Made by a program: the position numbers and the translations under genes. Below are positions 1 to 9,532 of a stretch of 64,000 bases of DNA, in pieces. The DNA comes from Stenotrophomonas lactitubi (GTDB lineage: Bacteria; Pseudomonadota; Gammaproteobacteria; Xanthomonadales; Xanthomonadaceae): positions 806,001 through 870,000 of the forward strand of contig NZ_PHQX01000001.1 of assembly GCF_002803515.1 (NCBI RefSeq). Direction: 5' to 3'. Numbering within the stretch: the stretch's first letter is position 1; each line of letters opens with the position of its first letter. The notes under the pieces are model-generated. The model was given only the letters and a program-made list of their open reading frames with translations. It was not told where the DNA came from and did no database searches.

Positions 1-1297
1 GCTCGTAATCGGGATGCCCATCGTGTCCGGCCACGCCGATGCTGGCGGTCAGGCCCAACGTCTGTCCATTCGGGAGAGAGATCGGCAATTGTGCGATCTG
101 CCGACGCAGGCTTTCCGCGATCACCTCCGCCTGCGACTCGCTCGCCGCCACCAGCACCACCACGAACTCCTCGCCGCCATAGCGGAACAGGTAGTCGCTG
201 CCTCGGGTCTGCTGGCCGAGCAGGGCGGCAACGTGCTGCAGGGCGCGGTCGCCAGCGTCGTGGCCGTGGCCATCGTTGATCGCCTTGAAATGATCCAGGT
301 CCAGCAACAGCAGCGAGAATGGCGTGTGGTTGCGCGTGGACAATTCGATCTCACGGCGCAGCACGGTCGGCAGGAAGCGCCGGTTGAGCAGGTTGGTCAA
401 CGCATCGCTGCCCGCATCCAGTTCGCCGATGCGTTCGAACAGCAGGGTCATCAGGTTGCGGATGGTGGCGAGGTCTTCGCGGATCGCCGGCAGGGCCGCC
501 AGTCGCCGTGCCGGATCTTCATCCGTGGCGCGCTGCAGGTTGCTGTCGATGCGTGCCATCAGCTGGGCGACCTGCTGTGTCTCGCTGCTTTCGCCGAAGC
601 TGGGAATACCCTTGTGGGTGAACCACAGGCCGAATTCCGAGGTCGCCAGACTGGCGTTGTCGGCGCCTGTCGCATGGCCAGCGAGCGTGTACAGCAGGCT
701 GTTTTCCCAATCCAGCAGCAGGGCGCGCTGGCGCTCGCGCTCGGTGCTGACGTTCTGCACCAGCGAGAACAGCCGGTACGCTGCATCGGTGCGCGACGAG
801 CGCTCACGTGCATGCGTATAGGCCAGGGTCATGCCCTCCATGGCGATGTCCATGATCGCGCTGAGGCAATCGATGGCGGCGAAAGCGGTGTCGCTGTCAT
901 CGGCGTCGGCGCGCAGGCGCACGAACAGTTCGTGCTTGAGTACGCGTGCACCGCGTGCCACCAGGTCAACCGGAATACCGACCCGTGCATGCACATCGCC
1001 GATCACCCGCTGTGCGGCGACCGTAGCGGCAATTCCATCCGCATCGGTGGTCAGCAGCTGGGCCAGCCAACGCTGCATCGCCGGTTGCAGGCGTTGCTTG
1101 ACCTGTTCATGGGACAGGAAGCGGCGCGCACGCGTGTCCTGCAGCAGCACCTCGTAGAAGCGCTGCGCCAGCATTGGCGGTGCGTCGGCGGCCACGGCAT
1201 GCAGCAGTGCGGCGGCGGCGGGGCCGGCCTGCAGCAGGCACTGCTGCCAGGCCTGAGCCAGCGGTTGGCTGGCTTCGTCCAGTTGGGGTGTATCCAC
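1..1297 (-). CDS. dosC: Globin-coupled diguanylate cyclase, DosC type (C-terminus cut by window edge)
   Basis: Haem-based oxygen sensor that makes c-di-GMP from two GTP. The reverse strand reads without a stop from a GTG at 1297 to the window start. The N-terminal ~155 residues form a sensor globin, with the proximal-His motif GDVHARVGIPVDLV (His about 103) almost as in E. coli DosC (VAEVHARIGIPVEIV). A middle helical region carries FGLWFTHKG, also found in DosC. The C-terminal GGDEF domain has DLDHFKAIND and the active motif GGEEF at about residues 374-378. The last visible residues, GHPDYE, match DosC close to its end, so only a short tail is missing. GTG was chosen because a GAG lies a few bases upstream and the protein then has normal family length. 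No DosP-like phosphodiesterase partner is in the window. The family is clear; the exact start is less so. Confidence 0.9.
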   Translation of the reverse strand, partial: MDTPQLDEASQPLAQAWQQCLLQAGPAAAALLHAVAADAPPMLAQRFYEVLLQDTRARRFLSHEQVKQRLQPAMQRWLAQLLTTDADGIAATVAAQRVIGDVHARVGIPVDLVARGARVLKHELFVRLRADADDSDTAFAAIDCLSAIMDIAMEGMTLAYTHARERSSRTDAAYRLFSLVQNVSTERERQRALLLDWENSLLYTLAGHATGADNASLATSEFGLWFTHKGIPSFGESSETQQVAQLMARIDSNLQRATDEDPARRLAALPAIREDLATIRNLMTLLFERIGELDAGSDALTNLLNRRFLPTVLRREIELSTRNHTPFSLLLLDLDHFKAINDGHGHDAGDRALQHVAALLGQQTRGSDYLFRYGGEEFVVVLVAASESQAEVIAESLRRQIAQLPISLPNGQTLGLTASIGVAGHDGHPDYE

Positions 1298-1446
1298 GTC
1301 GATCTCTAGCGGCGCACAACAGACCACGGTATCGGCCGCAGCTGTCGACGGTTGATGGCAGGTAAGCCGTCCAGTTTAAGCGCCATGCAGGCCGAAAAAC
1401 CCGGGCAGAGCACATGCCGGCCGATGCCGCAATGCGTTGACGCATT

Positions 1447-1461
1447 TGAGAATCACTCGCA
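1447..1461 (+). promoter_or_regulatory. Candidate Fur box upstream of fepA-like gene
   Basis: TGAGAATCACTCGCA fits the 7-1-7 Fur pattern, with a strong left half (6 of 7 against TGATAAT) and a weaker right half. A perfect inverted repeat, AATGCG-TTGA-CGCATT, lies directly before it at 1431-1446. The site is about 125 bases before the TonB receptor start. Iron-Fur control is typical of siderophore receptors, but the site is inferred from the pattern only. Confidence 0.5.
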
Positions 1462-1584
1462 TTTATGAAAAAATGACGTCAGGAACCGACCTGCGGGCAT
1501 CCCGCAGCGATCGTTCCGCCTCCCCCGTCGCCGCCTCGTGCCCTATGCCAGAGGCTTCCGCTGCCCTGCCAGAAGGTCCAGAAC

Positions 1585-3831
1585 ATGCCTGCAAACACTC
1601 TTTCACCGCGCCCGCTGGCGCTCGCCGTCGCCGCGCTGCTGGCCGGCGCTGCGGTTACCGCGCATGCGGAAACCGATGCCACCGATATCGATACCGTGCA
1701 TGTCACCGCCTCGCAGATCGCGCGGCAGGCGCTGGGCACTTCCACCATCACCGCTGAAGACATCGCCAAGCGACCGCCGGTCAACGACATCGCCGAACTG
1801 CTGCGTACGATGCCCGGCGTCAATCTGACCGGCAACAGTGCGTCGGGCCAGTACGGCAACAACCGGCAGATCGATCTGCGCGGCATGGGCCCGGAAAATA
1901 CCCTGATCCTGATCGACGGCAAGCGCGTGGGTGCACGCGACGCGGTGCGCATGGGTCGCAGTGGCGAGCGCAACACGCGCGGCGATACCAACTGGGTGCC
2001 GGCGGAAATGATCGAACGCATCGAAGTGCTGCGCGGCCCGGCGGCGGCGCGCTATGGCTCGGGTGCATCCGGTGGCGTGGTCAACATCATCACCAAGCGC
2101 CCCACTGGCGACCTGACCGGTGCGGTTGATCTGTACGGCCTGGTGCCCGAACACAGTGCCGAAGGTGGCAGCGAGCGCGTCGGCCTGCAGCTGAGCGGGC
2201 CGATGACCGACACGCTGTCGTTCCGGCTGTACGGCAACCTCAACAAGACCGATGCCGATTCGCTGGATCTCAACCGCAACTTCGCCACCGGCGCCAATGC
2301 GGTACCGCCGGCGGGCCGCGAAGGCGTCAAGAACCGCGATGTCAACGCACTGCTGCGTTGGGACGTGACCGCCAACCAGGTGGTCGAATTCGAGGCCGGC
2401 ACCAGCCGCCAAGGCAACATCTATGCCGGCGACCGTGCGGTCAGCAACACAGGCACCTCCACCGGCGTTGATCTCGGTGCGCTGGCCGAGCAGCAGGCCG
2501 AGACCAACCGCATGTACCGCAGCACCGGCGCGATCACCCATCGCGGACGCTGGGGCGATGTCAGCTCGCGGCTGACCGCAGCGGTGGAAGGGGTCAACAA
2601 TTCGCGCATCAACGAGGGCCTGGCCGGTGGCCCGGAAGGCAGCTTCAATGGTGCTGACTGGTCGACCTCGCGCCTGCGCAACTACCAGTTGGACGGCGAG
2701 GTCAGCTTCCCGACCACCCTCGGCGGCGCCGAGAACGTGTGGACGCTGGGCTTCGAATACCTCGACAGCCGGCTGACCGATCCGTATTCCATGAGCCAGT
2801 CGAGCAGCAGCGGTGGCGGCATTCCGGGCCTTTCGGCCGACCGCGCACGCGGCAAGTCCGATGCACAGACCACCGCCGTCTACGTGGAAGACAACATCTA
2901 CCTGGGTGAGCGCTGGATCGTGACCCCGGGCCTGCGCTTCGACCATCACAGCCAGTTCGGCAACAACACCAGCCCGAGCCTCAACGCGCAGTTCCGGCTC
3001 AACAGTGATTGGGTGGTGAAGGGCGGCATCGCACGCGCGTTCAAGGCGCCGAACCTGTACCAGTCCAACCCGGACTATCTGTATTACACCCGTGGCAATG
3101 GCTGCCCGAACGCATTGCCGAGCCCGGGTGCCGGTTGCTACATGCAGGGCAATGCGGATCTGAAGGCAGAGACCAGTTTGAACAAGGAACTGGGCGTGGA
3201 GTGGGCACCGCAGAGCGGCTGGCAGGCCTCGTTGACCTACTTCCACAACGACTACAAGGACAAGATCCAGGCCGGTTACACCCAGATCGGCCTGACGGCC
3301 GACAGCAAGGGCCGCATCTTCCGCTGGGAGAACGCACCCAAGGCCATCGTGCAGGGGCTCGAGGGCAACCTGGTGATTCCGCTGCTGGGCGAGCAGGGCG
3401 ACCGCCTGAAGTGGAGCAACAACTTCACCTACATGGTGGAGAACGAAAACAAGAGCACCGGCCAGCCGCTGTCGGTGATTCCCAAGTACACCGTCAACAC
3501 CATGCTGGACTGGCAGGCCACCGAGCAGTTGTCGCTGCTGCTGACCGGCACCTTCTACGGCAAGCAGGAGCCGGCCACGGCCAACATCAACAACGATCCG
3601 CGCTGCACGGCCAACTGCGATGCGTCCACGGTGCTGCAGACCCGCGGCGCGTACAACGTCTGGGGCGTGAGCGCGCGCTACAAGGTGACCGATACGGTCA
3701 GCGTGGGCTTCGGCGTCAACAACCTGGCCGACAAGCGCCTGTTCCGCGAGGCCAACAGTAGCGATGCCGGTGCGGCGACGTACAACGAACCAGGCCGCGC
3801 GTACTGGGCCAGTCTGCGTTTCGGGTTCTGA
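1585..3831 (+). CDS. fepA: TonB-dependent ferric-siderophore receptor, FepA/PfeA type
   Basis: Outer-membrane gated beta-barrel that imports ferric catecholate siderophores using TonB energy. The 748-residue protein has a signal peptide ending near AHA (residue 28), a TonB-box-like segment (DTVHVTAS, about residues 36-43), a plug domain with LLRTMPGV, DLRGMGPENTLILIDG and IEVLRGPAAARYGSGA, then the barrel. It ends in a C-terminal aromatic signature, SLRFGF. The plug segment VGARDAVRMGRSGERNTRGD is characteristic of the enterobactin receptors FepA and PfeA. A Fur-like site precedes it. It stands alone, with no siderophore biosynthesis genes nearby, so it could serve for xenosiderophores or an enterobactin-like product encoded elsewhere. 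The substrate is inferred. Confidence 0.88.
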   Translation: MPANTLSPRPLALAVAALLAGAAVTAHAETDATDIDTVHVTASQIARQALGTSTITAEDIAKRPPVNDIAELLRTMPGVNLTGNSASGQYGNNRQIDLRGMGPENTLILIDGKRVGARDAVRMGRSGERNTRGDTNWVPAEMIERIEVLRGPAAARYGSGASGGVVNIITKRPTGDLTGAVDLYGLVPEHSAEGGSERVGLQLSGPMTDTLSFRLYGNLNKTDADSLDLNRNFATGANAVPPAGREGVKNRDVNALLRWDVTANQVVEFEAGTSRQGNIYAGDRAVSNTGTSTGVDLGALAEQQAETNRMYRSTGAITHRGRWGDVSSRLTAAVEGVNNSRINEGLAGGPEGSFNGADWSTSRLRNYQLDGEVSFPTTLGGAENVWTLGFEYLDSRLTDPYSMSQSSSSGGGIPGLSADRARGKSDAQTTAVYVEDNIYLGERWIVTPGLRFDHHSQFGNNTSPSLNAQFRLNSDWVVKGGIARAFKAPNLYQSNPDYLYYTRGNGCPNALPSPGAGCYMQGNADLKAETSLNKELGVEWAPQSGWQASLTYFHNDYKDKIQAGYTQIGLTADSKGRIFRWENAPKAIVQGLEGNLVIPLLGEQGDRLKWSNNFTYMVENENKSTGQPLSVIPKYTVNTMLDWQATEQLSLLLTGTFYGKQEPATANINNDPRCTANCDASTVLQTRGAYNVWGVSARYKVTDTVSVGFGVNNLADKRLFREANSSDAGAATYNEPGRAYWASLRFGF

Positions 3832-3841
3832 TCGTCAGGCG

Positions 3842-3865
3842 GTAGTGCCGGCCGTTGGTCGGCAC
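3842..3865. repeat. GTAG-type REP palindrome (SMAG-like)
   Basis: Reads GTAGTGCCGGCC, GTT, GGTCGGCAC. It is a short GTAG-headed stem-loop just after the fepA stop and may protect or end that transcript. Confidence 0.8.
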
Positions 3866-3980
3866 CCTCCTCGTTTGCGCCGGCCGGGCAGGCCGTGCAG
3901 GCCTGAAATGTTATAAACACCGTGATAGTTTCCCAACGCCCGCCGGCGTAGCCTGCCTCCATCGCAAAGGAGCTGTTGCC

Positions 3981-4956
3981 ATGGGTCACGACCACGATCA
4001 CCTGCCATCCGAGATCCGCCACGAGAAACCCTTGTGGTGGGCGCTCGGCCTGACCTCCACCTTCCTCGTGGTGGAGGTGGTCGGTGCGTTCTGGACCAAC
4101 AGCCTGGCGCTGCTGTCCGATGCCGCGCACATGGCCACCGACACCCTGGCGCTGATGATCGCGCTGGTTGCCGTGCGGCTGAGCCGGCGTCCGCCGGATG
4201 CGCGCCGCACCTACGGCTATGCACGCCTTGAGGCACTGGGTGCGATGATCAACGGCGCCATGCTGTTCGTGGTCGCCGGCTACATCCTGTGGGAAGCCAT
4301 CGGTCGCTTCCGCCAACCTCAGGAGATCGCCTCCACCGGCATGCTGGTGATCGCCGCGGCCGGGTTGGTGATCAACATGATTTCCATGCGCCTGCTGCAG
4401 GCCGGCAGCGGCGAGAGCCTCAACGTGAAGGGGGCCTACCTGGAAGTGTGGGCCGACATGCTCGGCTCGGTGGCGGTGATTGCCGGCGCGCTGCTGATCC
4501 AATGGACCGGTTGGAAGCCGATCGACCCGATCCTGGCTGTGCTGATCGGTCTGTGGGTGCTGCCACGCACGTATGTGCTGATGCGCGAAGCGGTAAACGT
4601 GTTGCTGGAAGGCGTGCCCAAGGGCATGGACGTGGCCAAGGTACGCGACCGCCTGTTCCGACCATGACGCGGTGCTGGACGTGCATGACCTGCACGTATG
4701 GGCGCTGGCGTCCAGCACGCCGGCACTGACCGCACACATCGTGATGCGCGAAGGCGACGATGCCGATCGCCTTCGTCGCGAACTCGGTGATCGCCTGCAC
4801 GATGATTTCGGCATCGAACACGTGACCCTGCAGATCGAGGCCGACCATTGCGGCGAAGCCTGTGGCCAGCCGTCAGCGGCCAAGGACGACGATCACGCCG
4901 GGCACGATCATGCAGCGACCGATGCGCAGGGCCATCGCGGTCACGTGCATCGCTGA
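3981..4956 (+). pseudogene. czcD: CzcD/ZitB-type cation diffusion facilitator, broken by a frameshift
   Basis: A cation diffusion facilitator exports Zn, Cd or Co in exchange for protons across the inner membrane. The start ATG at 3981 follows a strong AAAGGAG at 3966-3972. The first frame gives a His-rich N-terminus (MGHDHDH), six membrane segments, the TM2 metal motif DAAHMATD and the TM5 motif EVWAD, but runs into a stop at 4665-4667 after VRDRLFRP. The next frame continues at once with DHDAVLDVHDLHVWALASS, the usual cytoplasmic domain, and a His-rich tail (HDHAATDAQGHRGHVHR) to 4956. Removing one T from CTGTTCC near 4653-4656 would restore a single ~324-residue protein. It may be a real mutation or a sequencing error. 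The rest of both halves looks conserved, so any break is recent. Confidence 0.85.
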
Positions 4957-4982
4957 GCGGGTGTGCCGGGCTGTGCCCGGCG

Positions 4983-5663
4983 TCACTGCTGCTCGTCGCG
5001 CCGCGAGGCCAGCCGATCCGCCAACCGGGTCGGCTCGGGCAGGCGATAGCCGCGCAGCGTGCGCTGCACCCAGGCCAGCGCGGTATCGGCGCTGACCCGA
5101 TGTCCGCCGGCGACGAACAGCGGCTTGCAGCGCAGCTTGCTGCGCAGCACCCAGCCGAGCTGTTCGCTGCCATCCAGCAACGGCGTATGCGCGCCTGCCT
5201 CGGCGCCCGGCTCGATGAAGCGGCCAACCAGCTTCGACTTGGCCACGCCGATGCTCGGCAGGTCGGTCACCACGCCCAGGTGTGCGGCAATGCCCAGGCG
5301 GCGCGGATGGCTGATGCCGTGGCCATCGACGAACACCAGATCCGGCGTTCGCGGCAGCAGTGCCAATGCCGCCAGCAGCGCCGGCAGTTCGCGGAAGCTG
5401 AGCAGGCCCGGGATATAGGGCATGACGGTCGGGATGCGGGCGATTTCCTGCGCCACCGGCTGCAGGCTCTCCGCGTCGAGGAGTACCGCCGCAGCGCGGG
5501 TGATCGCACCGTCTTCCTCGAAGCCGACATCCAGTCCCGCCAGCCAGCGCACGGTGGCGGGCAGCCGGTCCTGGCGCTGCACGCGGGTGGCCAGCTGCTT
5601 CTGCTGCTCGCGTGCGGCACTGACGCTGCCTTCCCAGCGCCCGGGGTCGATCACGGTATTCAT
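4983..5663 (-). CDS. nfi: Endonuclease V (deoxyinosine 3' endonuclease)
   Basis: Repairs deaminated DNA by nicking at the second phosphodiester bond 3' of deoxyinosine. The 226-residue protein has the family's metal-binding residues in AGLDVGF, the strand-separating wedge region [11 protein letters not shown], and the catalytic [12 protein letters not shown] block, all in the order seen in E. coli Nfi. The start was placed at [10 protein letters not shown] because residues before it have no family similarity and overlap gpmA. It is divergent from gpmA across 94 bases and converges on the czcD remnant, so it is probably transcribed alone. Confidence 0.93.
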   Translation of the reverse strand: MNTVIDPGRWEGSVSAAREQQKQLATRVQRQDRLPATVRWLAGLDVGFEEDGAITRAAAVLLDAESLQPVAQEIARIPTVMPYIPGLLSFRELPALLAALALLPRTPDLVFVDGHGISHPRRLGIAAHLGVVTDLPSIGVAKSKLVGRFIEPGAEAGAHTPLLDGSEQLGWVLRSKLRCKPLFVAGGHRVSADTALAWVQRTLRGYRLPEPTRLADRLASRRDEQQ

Positions 5664-5757
5664 CGGCCACAGGATGACATCCGCACCGCCACGGCGCGGT
5701 GAGCGGGCGCCGGGGCTACAATGGCCGCCTGCCTTTCCTCGCGTTGGAGACCCTGCA

Positions 5758-6507
5758 GTGACCCGTAAACTCGTACTGTTGCGCCATGGCCAGAGCCAGT
5801 GGAACCTGGACAACCGCTTCACCGGCTGGGTCGATGTCGACCTGACCGAGCAGGGGCGCCGGGAAGCGGCTGCCGCCGGCCGCCTGATGCGCGAGGAAGG
5901 CCTGCAGTTCGACGTCGCCCACACCTCCGTGCTCAAGCGCGCCATCCACACCCTGCAGGGTGCGCTGGCCGAGCTTGATCAGGATTGGCTGCCGGTGAAC
6001 AAGTCCTGGCGCCTCAACGAGCGCCACTACGGCGGCCTGCAGGGCCTGGACAAGGCCGAGACCGCCGCCAAGCACGGCGAAGACCAGGTCAAGGTGTGGC
6101 GTCGTTCGTACGACATCCCGCCGCCGGCGATGGACCTGGAAGATCCGGGCCATCCGATCCATGACCGTCGCTACGCCGGCCTGGACCGCAACGCGCTGCC
6201 GGGTACCGAATCGCTGGCCACCACCCTGGACCGCGTGCTGCCGTACTGGCACGACGCCATCGCGCCGCAGCTGAAGGACGGCAAGACGGTGCTGGTCACC
6301 GCCCACGGCAATTCGCTGCGCGCGCTGTACAAGTACCTCAACAACGTGTCGCGCGAGGAAATCCTCGAGCTGAACATCCCGACCGGCATCCCGCTGCTGT
6401 TCGAGTTGAATGACGACCTCACCGTGAAGTCGTTCCGCTACCTGGGTGACCCGGAGGCGGCGCGCAAGGCCGCTGAAGCCGTGGCCAACCAGGGCAAGGC
6501 GAAGTAA
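5758..6507 (+). CDS. gpmA: 2,3-bisphosphoglycerate-dependent phosphoglycerate mutase
   Basis: Interconverts 3- and 2-phosphoglycerate in glycolysis and gluconeogenesis through a phosphohistidine. The 249-residue length is typical. It carries [10 protein letters not shown] (phosphoacceptor His10), [25 protein letters not shown] and the second catalytic His in [12 protein letters not shown]. The start is a GTG at 5758 preceded by TTGGAGA; longer readings into upstream DNA have no similarity. It is followed by a good intrinsic terminator and an inverted REP pair. Confidence 0.96.
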   Translation: MTRKLVLLRHGQSQWNLDNRFTGWVDVDLTEQGRREAAAAGRLMREEGLQFDVAHTSVLKRAIHTLQGALAELDQDWLPVNKSWRLNERHYGGLQGLDKAETAAKHGEDQVKVWRRSYDIPPPAMDLEDPGHPIHDRRYAGLDRNALPGTESLATTLDRVLPYWHDAIAPQLKDGKTVLVTAHGNSLRALYKYLNNVSREEILELNIPTGIPLLFELNDDLTVKSFRYLGDPEAARKAAEAVANQGKAK

Positions 6508-6510
6508 GAA

Positions 6511-6542
6511 CGAAGGGCCGGCGCACGCCGGCCTTCGCTTTT
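6511..6542 (+). terminator. Intrinsic terminator after gpmA
   Basis: A GC-rich hairpin (GGCCGGCG-CA-CGCCGGCC, extended by CGAAG/CTTCG) is followed by GCTTTT directly after the gpmA stop. Confidence 0.8.
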
Positions 6543-6617
6543 GTAGAGCCGAGCCCACGCTCGGCTGATGCATTGCCGACGTTTTCAGAAAGCAGCCGAG
6601 CATGGGCTCGGCTCTAC
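6543..6617. repeat. Inverted pair of GTAGAGCCGAGC REPs
   Basis: Two GTAG-headed palindromes with stem GCCGAGC/GCTCGGC stand head to head, 27 bases apart, between gpmA and the M13 peptidase. Dimers of this sort are the usual SMAG arrangement. Sister pairs occur at 31721 and 47391. Confidence 0.88.
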
Positions 6618-6698
6618 AGGCGCACTCCTGTGACCTTTGGCCGGTCCCCACCATCGCTGCAGCGGCTACGCTGGACGATTCGCCGTTGGAGACACGCC

Positions 6699-8789
6699 AT
6701 GAACGTCCGCAATCTGGTCCCGCTGGGCCTGACCATCGCCATCGCCGCCTCGCTCGCCGCCTGTGGCAAGAACGAGACCGCGCCCGCTGCCGACGCTGCC
6801 AAGCCGGCGTTCGACCAGTCGCAGATCAAGACCGCGCTGATTAGCCTCAACAGTGCCGATCTGGATCCGTCCATTGCTGCATGCACCGACCTCAACGGCT
6901 TCGTCAACAGCAAGTGGCTGAAGGCCAACCCGGTGCCGGGCGACCAGACCACCTGGGGCAGCTTCGAGATCCTGCGTGAGCGCTCGCTGGAAGTGCAGCA
7001 CGCGCTGGTGCAGCAGGCCGCCGCCAGCCAGGCCAAGGCCGGCTCGGTGGAAGCCAAGATCGGCGACATCTGGAAGACCGGCAACGACGAAGCGAAGATC
7101 GAGGCCGCCGGCCTGGCGCCGCTGCAGCCGACGCTGGACAAGATCACCGCGCTGAACGACACCGCCGCCATCACCCAGTACCTGCGCGACAGCCAGGCGC
7201 AGGGCCAGGGCGTGCTGTTCTCGCTGTTCGCCAATGCCGACTACAAGGATTCGGCGAACGTCATCGCCTACGTCGGCCAGGGCGGCCTCGGCCTGCCGGA
7301 GAAGGGCTATTACTTCGACGAGTCGCAGGCCAAGATCCGCGACGCCTACGTTGCCTATATCGCGCAGGTGCTGACGCTGTCCGGCGTGGACGCCGCGCAG
7401 GCTGCCGAACAGGCCAAGGCGGTGATGGCGTTCGAGACCCGCCTGGCCAAGGCCTCGATGTCGCGCATCGAGATGCGTGACCCGGCCAAGCGCTACAACC
7501 CGCTCAGCGCCGCCGACGCGGACAAGCTGACCCCGAACTTCAGCTGGACCGCGCTGTTCGACTCCCTGAAGGTGCCGGCCGCACAGAAGTTCTCGCTGGC
7601 CCAGCCGGGCTTCTTCAGCGAGATGGACAAGATGCTGGCCGACGTGCCGGCCGCCACCTGGCAGTCCTACCTGCGCTTCCACACCATTGATGATGCCTCG
7701 CCGTACCTGAGCAGCCAGTTCGAGAAGGCCAACTTCGAGTTCTATGGCAAGACCCTGCGCGGCCAGCAGGAAATGCAGCCGCGCTGGAAGCGCGTGCTGG
7801 AGTCGGTCAACGGTGGCATGGGCGAAGCGCTCGGCCAGCTGTATGTCGATGCGGTGTTCCCGGCCGAATCCAAGGAGGCCATGCAGCACCTGGTGCAGAA
7901 CCTGTCGGTGGCGCTGAAGGCTCGCCTCGAGCAGCTGCCGTGGATGGGCGAGGAAACCAAGAAGAAGGCGCTGGAGAAGTGGGCCAGCTTCACCCCGAAG
8001 ATCGGTTACCCGGACAAGTGGCGCGAGTGGACGGGCCTGCAGACCAACGGTGACAGCTACCTGGGCAACATGCAGGCCGCGCGCGCGTTCAACTACCGCT
8101 ACATGCTGGACAAGGTCGGCAAGCCGGTGGACAAGACCGAGTGGGGCATGACCCCGCAGACGGTCAATGCCTACTACAACGCCACCAAGAACGAGATCGT
8201 GTTCCCGGCGGCGATCCTGCAGGCGCCGTTCTTCGACGCCAAGGCCGATCCGGCGCTGAACTACGGTGGCATCGGTGCGGTCATCGGCCACGAGATGATG
8301 CACGGCTACGATGACTCGGGCAGCCAGTTCGCCGCCAACGGCAACTTCGACAACTGGTGGACCGACAGCGACCGCAAGGCCTTCACCGAGCGCACCGATC
8401 AGCTGGTCGCACAGTTCGACGGCTACGAGTCGGTGCCGGGCGTGTTCGTGAAGGGCAAGCTGACGCTGGGCGAGAACATCGGTGATCTGGGTGGCCTGAC
8501 CGTTGCCTACGATGCACTGCAGATGGCGCTGAAGGAGAATCCGAAGGCGAACGTCGAAGTCGACGGCCACAGCCAGGACCAGCGCTTCTTCATGAACTGG
8601 GCCACCGTGTGGCGTCGCAATTTCACCGACGGTGAGCTGCGCGTGCGCCTGAACACCGATCCGCACGCACCGGCGAACTTCCGTGCCAACGGTGCGCCGT
8701 CGAACATGCCGTCCTATGCCGCTGCGTTCCAGTGCAAGGCCGGTGATGCGATGGTGCGCGCAGACGACAAGCGCGTGGTGATCTGGTAA
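6699..8789 (+). CDS. M13 family metallopeptidase (neprilysin/PepO-like) lipoprotein
   Basis: Zinc endopeptidase of the M13 family, probably anchored on the periplasmic side by lipid (signal ending LAAC, then Gly). The 696-residue protein has the zinc site HEMMH at residues 531-535, the third ligand in GENIGDLGG (Glu592), and the substrate-binding NAYYNATKNEIVFPAA block. M13 enzymes usually end in a CxxW-like motif; here the end reads RVVIW, so the usual Cys is absent. The start ATG follows GGAGACACGCC; longer readings run back into the REP pair. It has its own terminator. The peptide substrate is unknown. Confidence 0.92.
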   Translation: MNVRNLVPLGLTIAIAASLAACGKNETAPAADAAKPAFDQSQIKTALISLNSADLDPSIAACTDLNGFVNSKWLKANPVPGDQTTWGSFEILRERSLEVQHALVQQAAASQAKAGSVEAKIGDIWKTGNDEAKIEAAGLAPLQPTLDKITALNDTAAITQYLRDSQAQGQGVLFSLFANADYKDSANVIAYVGQGGLGLPEKGYYFDESQAKIRDAYVAYIAQVLTLSGVDAAQAAEQAKAVMAFETRLAKASMSRIEMRDPAKRYNPLSAADADKLTPNFSWTALFDSLKVPAAQKFSLAQPGFFSEMDKMLADVPAATWQSYLRFHTIDDASPYLSSQFEKANFEFYGKTLRGQQEMQPRWKRVLESVNGGMGEALGQLYVDAVFPAESKEAMQHLVQNLSVALKARLEQLPWMGEETKKKALEKWASFTPKIGYPDKWREWTGLQTNGDSYLGNMQAARAFNYRYMLDKVGKPVDKTEWGMTPQTVNAYYNATKNEIVFPAAILQAPFFDAKADPALNYGGIGAVIGHEMMHGYDDSGSQFAANGNFDNWWTDSDRKAFTERTDQLVAQFDGYESVPGVFVKGKLTLGENIGDLGGLTVAYDALQMALKENPKANVEVDGHSQDQRFFMNWATVWRRNFTDGELRVRLNTDPHAPANFRANGAPSNMPSYAAAFQCKAGDAMVRADDKRVVIW

Positions 8790-8817
8790 CCGATTGCCCG
8801 CAACGTGCAAAGCAGAA

Positions 8818-8841
8818 GGCCCGGCGCAAGCCGGGCCTTTT
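8818..8841 (+). terminator. Intrinsic terminator after the M13 peptidase
   Basis: GGCCCGGC-GCAA-GCCGGGCC followed by TTTT, 28 bases after the stop codon. Confidence 0.88.
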
Positions 8842-8870
8842 CATTGGCAACCACTACAACCGGCTGAGGC

Positions 8871-9431
8871 TCAGCCCGGGCATTTCAGGTACTGCGACAA
8901 CGTCGCCTGCCACGCGCTGGCCGGGTCGAAGCCTGGCACCAGACCGCCACCCGTGCCGGTGAAGTTGGACATGCCATGGGCCAGCATGTAGGTGGGGGTA
9001 TACGAGGGCGGCCCCACGCGCTTGCTGAAGGTGCAGATGCCAGCGACATAGGCGGGTGCCTTGTCGGGGGTCAGCTGCGCCTTCAATGCGCTGTCGAAGC
9101 GGCCGAGATTGTCCTCGCCCATGGCCGAACCCGCCATCGACTTCAGCGCGTTGTAGGCACTGTGTCCGGTCTCGTCAGCGACCCGCTGGCGATCGAAATG
9201 GGCGAATACGCCGGCGATGTTGTAGAGATCGATGGCGTCCTGCATGCGCCCATCCTGCACGCAGCGGGGCAGGGCGTTCATCAGGGCGGCGGGCGAGGTG
9301 CCGGCGGTGATCTGGCTGCGCGACAGGCAGGCGGCAGCGGGCGCGTTGCTCTCCTGCTGGGCCTGCGCGAACGGCGCCAGGGCCAACAGCAACAGTCCCA
9401 GCGGTGCGGCGATGCGGGTGTTTCCTTTCAT
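8871..9431 (-). CDS. Secreted protein of unknown function
   Basis: A 186-residue protein with a clear Sec signal peptide (MKGNTRIAAPLGLLLLALAP, cleavage near AQA). The mature part is rich in Ala and Gln and has Cys at LSRS, PRCVQDG, GICTF and near the end (YLKCPG), which suggests disulphides in the periplasm. The start was placed at MKGNTR because it begins the signal peptide and has GAGGAG nine bases upstream. It converges on the M13 peptidase. I do not recognise the family. Confidence 0.7.
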   Translation of the reverse strand: MKGNTRIAAPLGLLLLALAPFAQAQQESNAPAAACLSRSQITAGTSPAALMNALPRCVQDGRMQDAIDLYNIAGVFAHFDRQRVADETGHSAYNALKSMAGSAMGEDNLGRFDSALKAQLTPDKAPAYVAGICTFSKRVGPPSYTPTYMLAHGMSNFTGTGGGLVPGFDPASAWQATLSQYLKCPG

Positions 9432-9532
9432 GGGTGGTACTCCTCGTAAGCAGGCGACCGTCTTTGGCCGACCATCAGCTTGCGAGGATTGCCGTGGCTG
9501 CGCAAGCAAGGCGCAGCCCAGCATGTGAATGC

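Noticed and set aside
14..1309. Long plus-strand open frame
   Set aside because: It is antisense to the DosC-like gene, has the low-complexity Gln/Arg/Ala look of high-GC shadow frames, and no family motifs. The same applies to the long opposite-strand frames over fepA (1603-3246), mfd (10767-13199), creC/creD (16009-19872), gltX (21854-23380), the MFS gene (25855-28041), the zinc receptor (28569-31088), ada-alkA (33925-35607) and DUF885 (57039-58940).
4672..4956. Separate 94-residue gene with a His-rich tail
   Set aside because: It begins inside the conserved cytoplasmic domain of the CDF exporter and has no ribosome site of its own; it is the second half of the frameshifted czcD.
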